From assembly GCA_036263655.1 (NCBI GenBank), contig DATAGP010000019.1, positions 91,248 to 155,247 of the forward strand: a DNA stretch of 64,000 bases. The letters are read 5' to 3'. The notes under the pieces are model-generated. The model made no database searches. It was given only the letters and a program-made list of their open reading frames with translations, and was not told where the DNA came from. Position numbers and translations under genes: made by a program. The DNA comes from Schlegelella_A sp036263655. Its GTDB lineage: Bacteria; Pseudomonadota; Gammaproteobacteria; Burkholderiales; Burkholderiaceae_C. How positions within the stretch are numbered: position 1 is the first letter of the stretch; each line of letters begins with the position of its first letter. Shown here piece by piece: positions 9,137-16,203 of the stretch.

Positions 9137-9877
9137 TCAGGCCCGCCCGTCGTCGCCGAGCGAGGCCTGCGCGTCGTCGAGCCGCCAGCCGTCCACCGGT
9201 GTGGCGCGGGCCAGCGCCATCCACAGCGCGAAGCTCATGCGCACCGGCCGGCGCGGCGCCGGGCGCGCGACCGCCAGGCGATCGTCGCCGGCGACGAGCA
9301 CGCCGCACTCGGACGGGATCTCTTCCGGCCGGGCGATGCCCTCGCGGATCACGTACCAGCACTCGCCGCCGAGCTGCAGGTAGGCCGCCCGCTTGGCGCC
9401 GCGACGAAGGTCGGCGAGCAGGTCGGAGCGCTGCACCTTCACCTCGTGGACGATCGGCGCGACGTAGGCCTCGACCGTGGTGTGCCGGATCGAGAACACG
9501 TCCGGCATGGCCATCACCCAGCCCGACTCGACCCTGGCCCGCACCGCGAGGCCGCGCCAGGCCAGGCGTCCGGCGCGCGTCATCTCGCGCGCCACGCGCT
9601 CGACCAGCAGCTCGTGCGCGTCGCGGCGAGCGCGGTTGCGCCCGAGCGTCTCGGCGAGCACGGCGACGCCGGCGTCGGTGAGGCGGATGGTCTCGTGCCC
9701 CAGCGGCCCGCGCTCGCGCGCGAGAAGGCCGGCGGCGAGCAGCTCGATCTCGATGCCGTCCTGGCACGGCCAGCCGGCAGAGCGATAGACCTCGCGCAGG
9801 CGACGCCGGTGGACGATGCCGAGCGTGACGGTGAAGCCGGGATGCAGGCTGGCAGGCGGAGGTGAAGCGTCGAGCAT
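9137..9877 (-). CDS. unknown protein, possible PD-(D/E)XK fold
   Basis: A 246-residue cytoplasmic protein that I cannot assign to a named gene. The N-terminal 100 residues look helical with a winged-helix feel (YRSAGWPCQDGIEIELLAAG then LTDAGVAVLAETLG). The second half contains D(VFS)...EVK in a beta-alpha-beta context: MPDVFSIRHTTV, then IVHEVKVQRSDLLADLR, then AAYLQLGGECWYVIREG. This resembles the core of PD-(D/E)XK nuclease-like proteins such as MmcB. A nuclease role is inference only. The ATG at 9877 is chosen; an in-frame ATG about 40 bases upstream is possible. First gene of a four-gene minus-strand operon. Confidence 0.7.
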   Translation of the reverse strand: MLDASPPPASLHPGFTVTLGIVHRRRLREVYRSAGWPCQDGIEIELLAAGLLARERGPLGHETIRLTDAGVAVLAETLGRNRARRDAHELLVERVAREMTRAGRLAWRGLAVRARVESGWVMAMPDVFSIRHTTVEAYVAPIVHEVKVQRSDLLADLRRGAKRAAYLQLGGECWYVIREGIARPEEIPSECGVLVAGDDRLAVARPAPRRPVRMSFALWMALARATPVDGWRLDDAQASLGDDGRA

Positions 9878-9976
9878 GGCAGGTGCGCGCCTGCGGCGCC
9901 GGGGGAGCCCTGCAACCATAACCGAACCTTTTGCGCAGTTAGGATTCGAAGCCCATCCCGACGAGGAACCCACGCG

Positions 9977-11116
9977 ATGACGACCTCCCGCCGCTTCCTG
10001 ACCACTCGCCGCGCCGCCTTCGCCATGCTCGCGGCGATGCTCGGCCTGGCCATCGCACCGGCTGCGCTCGGGCAGCCGGCCTCCAAGGTGCTGAACGTCT
10101 ACAACTGGTCCGACTACATCGCCGACGACACCATCAAGAACTTCGAGAAAGAGACCGGCATCAAGGTCAACTACGACAACTACGACAGCAACGAGACCCT
10201 GATGGCGAAGCTCATCGCCGGCAACACCGGCTATGACATCGTCGTCCCAGGTGCCCACTTCGCGAAGACGCAGATCGAGAGCGGCCTGCTGCAGAAGCTC
10301 GATCGCAGCAAGCTCACCAACTGGAACAACCTCGACCCCGAGCTCCTGAAGCAGCTGGCCAAGGTCGACCCCGGCAACCAGTACCTCGTCGACTGGCTGT
10401 GGGGCTACGTGACGGTCGGCATCAACGCGCCGAAGGTGAAGGCGGCGCTCGGCGACCTGCCGATGCCCGAGAACGCGTGGAGCCTGATCTTCGACCCGAA
10501 GTACGCCGCGCGCCTGAAGTCCTGCGGCGTCAACTTCCTCGACTCGGCGTCCGAGGTGCTGCCGGTCGCCATGCTGTACGTCGGCAAGCCGGCGTACAGC
10601 ACCCAGGCGGCCGACTACGACGCCGCGGCCAAGATGCTGCAGCAGGTCCGCCCGTACGTGACCCGCTTCTCCTCGTCGGGCTACATCAACGACCTGGCCG
10701 GCGGCTCGCTCTGCGCCGTGATGGGCTACTCGGGAGACATCAACATCGCCCGGGCGCGGGCGCTGCAGGCCAACCCCAAGCAGCCGGCCGCCATCGAGGC
10801 GCTGGTGCCGAAGGGCGGCGCGACGCTCTTCTTCGACTCGATGGCGATCCCGAAGGACGCCAAGAACGTCGCCAACGCGCACCTCTTCATCAACTACATC
10901 CTGCGCCCCGAGGTGGCGGCGTCGCTGACCAACAAGGTCTTCTACGCCAACCCGAACCTCGCCTCGCTGAAGTTCGTGAAGAAGGAGGTCGCCGAGAACA
11001 AGACGATCTTCCTGCCGCCCGCGGACCTGGCGCGAATGACGGCGCCCGATGCCGTGCCGCAGCCGATCCGGCGCGTGCAGACGCGCATCTTCACGAACTT
11101 TAAGGCGGGCAAGTAG
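9977..11116 (+). CDS. polyamine ABC transporter substrate-binding protein, PotF-like
   Basis: A 379-residue periplasmic binding protein with a Sec-type signal peptide (cleavage near ALG/QPAS). The mature start LNVYNWSDYIADDTIKNFEKETGI is characteristic of PotF/PotD-family polyamine receptors, as are NYDNYDSNETLMAKL, the late segment FFDSMAIPKDAKN, and the terminal pattern around IRRVQTRIFTNFK. It would bind putrescine or a related polyamine. No PotGHI permease or ATPase is in the window, so it is an orphan receptor. Divergent from the 246-residue gene, with 99 bases between starts. Confidence 0.92.
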   Translation: MTTSRRFLTTRRAAFAMLAAMLGLAIAPAALGQPASKVLNVYNWSDYIADDTIKNFEKETGIKVNYDNYDSNETLMAKLIAGNTGYDIVVPGAHFAKTQIESGLLQKLDRSKLTNWNNLDPELLKQLAKVDPGNQYLVDWLWGYVTVGINAPKVKAALGDLPMPENAWSLIFDPKYAARLKSCGVNFLDSASEVLPVAMLYVGKPAYSTQAADYDAAAKMLQQVRPYVTRFSSSGYINDLAGGSLCAVMGYSGDINIARARALQANPKQPAAIEALVPKGGATLFFDSMAIPKDAKNVANAHLFINYILRPEVAASLTNKVFYANPNLASLKFVKKEVAENKTIFLPPADLARMTAPDAVPQPIRRVQTRIFTNFKAGK

Positions 11117-11122
11117 GGGCCG

Positions 11123-11137
11123 TCCGGAAGAGCCGGA
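11123..11137. terminator. small hairpin between convergent genes
   Basis: TCCGG-AAGAG-CCGGA forms a five-base-pair stem with a five-base loop in the 21 bases between the convergent potF-like and DUF427 genes. There is no T tract, so intrinsic termination is uncertain. Its placement is the main support. Confidence 0.3.
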
Positions 11138-11416
11138 TCAGCTGACCTGGACGCCTTTCCAGAACGCCACGCGGCCCTTGATCTCCTTGGCCGCCTCGCT
11201 GGGCTCGGGGTAGTACCAGACCGCGTTCTCGTTCATCTTGCCGTCGACGATCAGGCTGTAGTAGTGCGCCTGGCCCTTCCACGGGCAGCTCGAACGGTGG
11301 TTGCTGAAGGTCACGAGGTCGCGGCGCAGCGACGACTCGGGGAAGTAGTGGTTGCCCTCGACGATCACGGTGTCGTCGCTCTCGGCGATCGTGGCGCCGT
11401 TCCAGGTGGCTTTCAT
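11138..11416 (-). CDS. DUF427 domain protein
   Basis: A 92-residue protein covering one complete DUF427 domain: MKATWNGATIAESDDTVIVEGNHYFP, then SSCPWKGQAHYYSL, then AVWYYPEPSEAAKEIKGRVAFWKGV. The family is small, beta-rich and functionally uncharacterised. Conserved features here are NHYFP, the SSCPWKG turn and the WYYPEP motif. The start ATG at 11416 gives the normal family N-terminus. It is divergent from the esterase gene, sharing a 125-base regulatory region, and convergent with the potF-like gene. Confidence 0.9.
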   Translation of the reverse strand: MKATWNGATIAESDDTVIVEGNHYFPESSLRRDLVTFSNHRSSCPWKGQAHYYSLIVDGKMNENAVWYYPEPSEAAKEIKGRVAFWKGVQVS

Positions 11417-11495
11417 CGTGCTCTCCAGCAAAGCAAAGGGCGGCATCCTAGCCGCCGCTCGCCGCCGCTCGCCGGCCTCGGCTGACGTAGGTTTC

Positions 11496-11518
11496 TGCCT
11501 AGGGTATACCCTCAGGCA
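11496..11518. promoter_or_regulatory. operator-like palindrome in divergent promoter region
   Basis: A perfect 12-base palindrome AGGGTATACCCT (11501-11512) sits inside a longer imperfect inverted repeat with arms TGCCTAGGGTA and TACCCTCAGGCA. The site lies 24 bases upstream of the esterase start codon in the shared region with the divergent DUF427 gene. It looks like a dimeric repressor or activator site; GTATAC could also serve as a -10 element. Confidence 0.45.
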
Positions 11519-11541
11519 CTTGTCCATGGCAAAGGTTCGCC

Positions 11542-12624
11542 TTGAGCTCATTCCTGAAGAAGATCGTGGAGGCGGCCCGCCTGACCGGCCGCGGCCACCT
11601 GGCCGACGCCACCGCCGCGATCCAGCGCGCCCTGCACGCCGAGCGCGAGGAGGGAGGCGCAGCGCCGCCGGCGGCCGCCGCGGCCACCGTCGTGGCCGAC
11701 GGCCCGGTGGTTCTCGACGGCCTCGTCCGGGAGGCCCCCGAAACGCCGGCCGCCGACGCCCCCGTCGACCCGCCGCGCGCCCGCTTCACCGCCAGCACGT
11801 TCACCGCGGCCAGCGGCACGCGCGCCTTCAAGCTGTTCCAGCCGGCCGGGGTCGAGGGCTCGCCCCTGCCGCTCGTCGTCATGCTGCACGGATGCACCCA
11901 GGATCCGGACGACTTCGCCGCCGGCACGCGCATGAACGAGCTGGCCCAGGAGCGCGGCTTCTATGTCCTCTATCCGCAGCAGGCCGCGCGCTCGAACTCG
12001 CACAAGTGCTGGAACTGGTTCGTGCCCGGCGACCAGCGCCGCGGCGCCGGCGAGCCGGCCCTGCTCGCGGGGATGACGCGCCACGTCATGCAGACGCACC
12101 CGATTGATCCGGCCCGCGTCTACGTCGCCGGGCTGTCGGCGGGCGGCGCGATGGCGGCCATCCTGGCCCGCGAGTACCCGGACCTGTTCGCCGCCGCCGG
12201 CATCCACTCCGGGCTGCCGGCGGGTGCCGCGCGCGATGTCGGCTCGGCGTTCAAGGTCATGAAGTCCGGGGCGCCGGCGGCGCCCACGCGCAGCGCTCCC
12301 CTGGTCGTGTTCCACGGCGATGCCGACGACACGGTCGCCTCCCGCAACGGCGATGCGCTGATCGAATCGGTGCTCGCGGCCCTGCCGCGCTGCGCCCGGA
12401 CCGACGGCGCCGGGACGGCCGGCGGGCGCAGCTTCCGGCATACGTCGTGGCGCGCCGCCGATGCGCCGGTCCACGCGCCCAGCCTTGCCGAGCAGTGGAG
12501 CATCGCTGGTGCCGGTCACGCCTGGTCCGGCGGCTCGGCGTCGGGCTCGTACGCCGAGGCGGCCGGCCCCGACGCCTCGCGCGAGATGCTGCGCTTTTTC
12601 CTGGAGCACCCGCGCGCGGTCTGA
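11542..12624 (+). CDS. PHB depolymerase family esterase
   Basis: A 360-residue alpha/beta hydrolase of the PHB depolymerase / feruloyl esterase group. After a helical N-terminus and an Ala/Pro-rich linker (residues 35-75), the catalytic domain has LPLVVMLHGCTQDPDDFA (oxyanion region), the nucleophile elbow GLSAGGAM, the acid in VFHGDADDTVA and the histidine in GAGHAWSGG. The C-terminal SGSYAEAAGPDASREMLRFF is typical. No signal peptide is seen, so it is probably intracellular. The start is TTG at 11542, supported by AAAGG six bases upstream; the nearby ATG at 11526 is in a different frame. Confidence 0.88.
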   Translation: MSSFLKKIVEAARLTGRGHLADATAAIQRALHAEREEGGAAPPAAAAATVVADGPVVLDGLVREAPETPAADAPVDPPRARFTASTFTAASGTRAFKLFQPAGVEGSPLPLVVMLHGCTQDPDDFAAGTRMNELAQERGFYVLYPQQAARSNSHKCWNWFVPGDQRRGAGEPALLAGMTRHVMQTHPIDPARVYVAGLSAGGAMAAILAREYPDLFAAAGIHSGLPAGAARDVGSAFKVMKSGAPAAPTRSAPLVVFHGDADDTVASRNGDALIESVLAALPRCARTDGAGTAGGRSFRHTSWRAADAPVHAPSLAEQWSIAGAGHAWSGGSASGSYAEAAGPDASREMLRFFLEHPRAV

Positions 12625-12655
12625 GGCGGCGCATCGGCCAATCGGGCATCGGCGA

Positions 12656-12693
12656 TACATCGAACGATTGATCTAGTTCAATCGTTTGATGTA
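12656..12693. promoter_or_regulatory. TetR-type operator upstream of the efflux operon
   Basis: Two 16-base arms, TACATCGAACGATTGA (12656-12671) and TCAATCGTTTGATGTA (12678-12693), are inverted repeats matching at 15 of 16 positions around a six-base spacer TCTAGT. The right arm ends 10 bases before the ATG of the adjacent tetR-family gene. This is the expected position for an autoregulatory repressor site controlling the tetR-RND operon. Its AT content is well above that of its surroundings. Confidence 0.8.
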
Positions 12694-12703
12694 GCATCTC
12701 GGC

Positions 12704-13516
12704 ATGCCCGACCTGCCTGCCCCTCCGAGCCTCGCGTCGCCGACGCCGCAGCGCGCCTCCCGCCGCGACGGCGAGGCCTCGCGCGAGCGTCTCCTGCTCG
12801 CGGCGCTGAACCTGTTCGCGGAAAAGGGCTACGCGCCCACGTCCACCCGCGACATCGCCGAGGCGGCCGGCACCAACGTCGCCGCCATCGCCTACTACTT
12901 CGGCGACAAGGCCGGCCTGTACCGGGCCGTGGCCGAGGGGCCGATGCAGCCCGTCTGCCGGCTGCTGCCGGCCGAGGCCGCCGAGCCGCGCCTCGACGCC
13001 ATGCTGCGCCACCTGTACAGCGGCTACGTCGAGCCGCTGAAGCACGGGCAGCCGGTGCGCCAGTGCCTGAAGCTGCACATGCGCGAGATGCTCGAGCCGA
13101 CGGGGCTGTGGAGCTCGTCGCTCATCGAGAGCGTCAAGCCGGTGCACGAGGCGCTGGCCCAGGCGCTGTCGCGCCACCTCGGGCTCGATCGACCCGACGA
13201 CGACGTGCGCCGGCTGGCGATCTGCATCGCCGCGCTCGGCGTGCATCAGCACGTCGCCTGCGACGTCATCGACGCCATCGCGCCGCAGCTCTCCGCCGAC
13301 GCCGGCGCGTTCGACACCTGGATCGACCGGATGGTGCTCTTCGCCTGTGCCATGGTCGAGGCCGAGCGCAAGCGCCGCGGCAGGACGGCCGCCCGCGCCG
13401 GCAACGGCAGCACGCGCAGCGCGCCGTCAGCGCCCGCGGCGAAGACAGGTCGCAGTGCGCGCCCGCCCGCCGCAGCGGCGTCGGAACGCCGCAGTGCCAA
13501 GTCCCGGAGCCGCTGA
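12704..13516 (+). CDS. TetR-family transcriptional repressor of the RND operon
   Basis: A 270-residue regulator. The TetR_N helix-turn-helix spans about residues 25-75: RERLLLAALNLFAEKGYAPT then TRDIAEAAGTNVAAIAYYFG then DKAGLYRAV. The ligand-binding part (residues 85-215) resembles the CerR-type C-terminal domain, with a long helix LYSGYVEPLKHGQPVRQCLKL. The last 50 residues are a basic Ala/Arg/Ser tail of low complexity. It is the first gene of an operon with the three RND genes, three bases before the next start, and it is preceded by a strong inverted-repeat operator, so repression of itself and the pump is likely. Confidence 0.9.
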   Translation: MPDLPAPPSLASPTPQRASRRDGEASRERLLLAALNLFAEKGYAPTSTRDIAEAAGTNVAAIAYYFGDKAGLYRAVAEGPMQPVCRLLPAEAAEPRLDAMLRHLYSGYVEPLKHGQPVRQCLKLHMREMLEPTGLWSSSLIESVKPVHEALAQALSRHLGLDRPDDDVRRLAICIAALGVHQHVACDVIDAIAPQLSADAGAFDTWIDRMVLFACAMVEAERKRRGRTAARAGNGSTRSAPSAPAAKTGRSARPPAAAASERRSAKSRSR

Positions 13517-13519
13517 GCC

Positions 13520-15022
13520 GTGCGCCTGCCAACCTTTTCTCTCCCCGGCGGCCGCCCCGCCGCAAGCAACGGCGTCGCCGGTCGCGGCCGCAGCGCCCAC
13601 CTGGCGGCGTTGGCGGCGGCGGTGCTCACCGCCTGCGGCAGCCTCCCCGATCGCGGCGCCGCGGAGCGCGCCACGGCCGCCCTGCCGACGGCCTGGAACG
13701 CACCCCTGCCGCACGGCGGCTCGAGCGCCGAGCTGGTGCGCTGGTGGGCGGACTTCGACGACCCCCTGGTCGCTCGCCTGGTCACCGCCGCCGACGCGGC
13801 CAGCCCGACGGTCGCCAGCGCCCGCGCCCGCATCGAGGAGGCGCGCGCCGCCCGAATCGCCGCCGGCGCGTTGCTGCTGCCCGCCGTCGACGCCCAGGCC
13901 TCGTTCAGCCGCGGCCGCCCCGACCTCTCGGTGCCGACCGGCAACAGCGCCGGCGTCTCGCTCGGCGCCGGCTGGGAGCTGGACGTGTTCGGCGGCAACC
14001 GGGCGCGCCGCGCCGCGGCCGGCGAGCGCCTCGGCGCCGCCGAGGCCTCATGGCACGACGCGCGTGTCGCCGTCGCGGCCGAGACGGCGACCACCTACGC
14101 GCAGCTGCGCAACTGCGAAGGGCGGCTGGCGCAGGCGCGCCTCGACGCCCGGTCGCGCGGCGAGACGGCGCGACTCACCGACCTGTCCACCGGCGCCGGC
14201 TTCGAGTCGCGCGCCAACGCCGCCCTGGCCCGCGCCAGCGCGGCGCAGGCGCGCACGCTCGTCGCCCAGCAGGCGCAGGCCTGCTCGGAGCTGCTGAAGG
14301 CGCTGACCGCGCTGACCGCCATCGCCGAGCCCGCGCTGCGCGCCGAGCTCGCATCGGCCACGGCGCGGATGCCGCTGCCGCGCGCGATCGCCGTGACGGC
14401 GGTGCCGGCGAGCGCCCTGGCGCAGCGCCCCGACGTCTTCGCCGCCGGACGCGAAGTCGAGGCGGCGAGCGCCGACGTGCGCCAGGCCGACGCCGCCCGC
14501 CTGCCGCGGGTGAGCCTCGCCGGCAGCATCGGCCGGAGCCGCTTCGAGACCTCCGCCGGCACGCTCAGCGGCAACGTCTGGTCGGTCGGTCCCGTGGCCG
14601 TGTCGGTGCCGGTGTTCGACGCCGGCGCGCGCCGGGCGGACGCCGCGGCCGCGCGCGCCCGCTACGAGGCCGCCGTGGCCGCCTACGCCGGCACCCTGCG
14701 CGAGGCGGTGCGCGAGGTCGAGAACGCGCTGGTCGCCTTGCAGACCGCGATTGACCGGCAGGCCGACGCCGAGATCGCGGCCGTCGACTTCGAGGCTGCG
14801 GTGCGTGCCGTCGACGCCCGCTACCGCTCGGGCCTCGGCAGCCTGTTCGAGCTCGAGGACGCGCGCCGGAACGCCCTCACCGCGCAGAACCTGCTGCTCG
14901 ACCTGAGCCGCGATCGCACTGCCGCCTGGATCGCGCTGTACCGCGCGCTCGGCGGCGGCTGGCAGGCGCCGGCGGACACGCCGCCGCTGCTGACCGGCGC
15001 CCCCGTCACGAGGACCCCATGA
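13520..15022 (+). CDS. RND efflux outer-membrane lipoprotein, NodT family
   Basis: A 500-residue TolC-like outer-membrane factor. The signal peptide ends in a lipobox LTAC (Cys39), so it is an acylated NodT/OprM-type channel. Two OEP repeats follow: the first around WWADFDDPLVARLVTAADAA and SARARIEEARAARIAAGALL, the second after ALAQRPDVFAAGREVEAASA, ending in ARYRSGLGSLFELEDARRN. Each forms long helices that build the periplasmic tunnel. The start is GTG at 13520, three bases after the tetR-family stop. The stop overlaps the adaptor start (ATGA). It should work with the adaptor and pump encoded downstream. Confidence 0.93.
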   Translation: MRLPTFSLPGGRPAASNGVAGRGRSAHLAALAAAVLTACGSLPDRGAAERATAALPTAWNAPLPHGGSSAELVRWWADFDDPLVARLVTAADAASPTVASARARIEEARAARIAAGALLLPAVDAQASFSRGRPDLSVPTGNSAGVSLGAGWELDVFGGNRARRAAAGERLGAAEASWHDARVAVAAETATTYAQLRNCEGRLAQARLDARSRGETARLTDLSTGAGFESRANAALARASAAQARTLVAQQAQACSELLKALTALTAIAEPALRAELASATARMPLPRAIAVTAVPASALAQRPDVFAAGREVEAASADVRQADAARLPRVSLAGSIGRSRFETSAGTLSGNVWSVGPVAVSVPVFDAGARRADAAAARARYEAAVAAYAGTLREAVREVENALVALQTAIDRQADAEIAAVDFEAAVRAVDARYRSGLGSLFELEDARRNALTAQNLLLDLSRDRTAAWIALYRALGGGWQAPADTPPLLTGAPVTRTP

Positions 15023-16203
15023 ACAAGCGCATCCCGAGCCGAGCCCTGCTCGTCACCGTCGCCGCCGCCAGCGGCGCGGCGCTGGCCGTCGCCGTCGCCC
15101 TTGCCACCGGCGCGCTGCCGGCGCAGGCGCAGTCCGGCGCCGACAACAAGAAGACGACAGCCGCCGCCGCGCCCCGCCCGGCGCTGACCGTCACGGTCGC
15201 CCGTGCGGAGCGCAGCAGCCTGCCGCTGCGCATCGCCGCGCACGGCAACGTCGCAGCGTGGCAGGAGGCGGTGATCGGCACCGAGGCCAACGGCCTGCGC
15301 CTGGCCGACGTGAAGGTCAACGTCGGCGACAGCGTCCGGCGCGGCCAGGTGCTCGCGACCTTCGCCGCCGAGACGATGGAGGTCGAGCTGGCCCAGCAGC
15401 GCGCCGCCGTTGCCGAGGCCGAGGCCACGCTCGCCGAAGCGAGCGCCAACGCCGAGCGGGCGAAGAGCCTGCAGGCGACCGGCGCCCTCAGCGAGGCGAC
15501 CATCAACCAGTACGTCACCGCCGAGCGCACGGCGCGCGCCCGCCTCGACGCGCAGCGCGCCGCGACACGGGCCCGCCAGCTGCGCGTGTCGCAGACCGCC
15601 GTCCTGGCACCCGACGACGGCGTGATCTCGGCGCGCAGCGCGACGGTCGGCGCCGTGCTGCCGGCCGGCCAGGAGCTGTTCCGGCTGATCCGCAAGGGCC
15701 GGCTCGAGTGGCGCGCCGAGGTGGCGTCGGCCGACCTGGCGAGCATCCGTCCGGGCATGCCGGCGACCGTCGTGCCGCCGAGCGGCGCCCCCCTGGTCGG
15801 CGCGGTGCGAATGGTCGCCCCGACGGTCGACCCGCAGACGCGCAACGGCATCGTCTACGTCGACCTGCCGGCCGGTGGCAGCGCCCGCGCCGGCATGTTC
15901 GCGCGCGGCGAGTTCGAGGTCGGCGAGTCGAGCGGGCTCACCCTGCCGCAGACCGCCGTCCTGCTGCGCGAAGGCTTCAGCTACGTCATGGAGGTCGGCG
16001 CCGACGGCAAGATCAGCGAGCGCAAGGTGCAGGCCGGCCGCCGCGTCGGCGACCGGGTCGAGATCGTCTCCGGCCTGGCTCCCGACGCCCGCGTCGTCGC
16101 CCAGGGCGGCGGCTTCCTCGCCGACGGCGACCTGGTCCGCGTCGTCGACGCGCCGGCGCCGGCCGTCGCCGCCGTCCGCAACGGCTCGAGCGCCAAGCCA
16201 TGA
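15019..16203 (+). CDS. RND efflux periplasmic adaptor (MFP)
   Basis: A 394-residue HlyD/AcrA-type membrane fusion protein with an N-terminal signal region ending near AQAQ. The lipoyl half-motifs are AVIGTEANGLRLADVKVNVGDSVRRGQVL and, after the hairpin, QTAVLAPDDGVISARSATVG. The coiled-coil hairpin lies between them (about residues 120-190), followed by a beta-barrel domain and a membrane-proximal domain. It links the inner-membrane pump to the outer-membrane channel. The ATG overlaps the stop of the channel gene, and its own stop overlaps the pump start. Confidence 0.93.
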   Translation: MNKRIPSRALLVTVAAASGAALAVAVALATGALPAQAQSGADNKKTTAAAAPRPALTVTVARAERSSLPLRIAAHGNVAAWQEAVIGTEANGLRLADVKVNVGDSVRRGQVLATFAAETMEVELAQQRAAVAEAEATLAEASANAERAKSLQATGALSEATINQYVTAERTARARLDAQRAATRARQLRVSQTAVLAPDDGVISARSATVGAVLPAGQELFRLIRKGRLEWRAEVASADLASIRPGMPATVVPPSGAPLVGAVRMVAPTVDPQTRNGIVYVDLPAGGSARAGMFARGEFEVGESSGLTLPQTAVLLREGFSYVMEVGADGKISERKVQAGRRVGDRVEIVSGLAPDARVVAQGGGFLADGDLVRVVDAPAPAVAAVRNGSSAKP

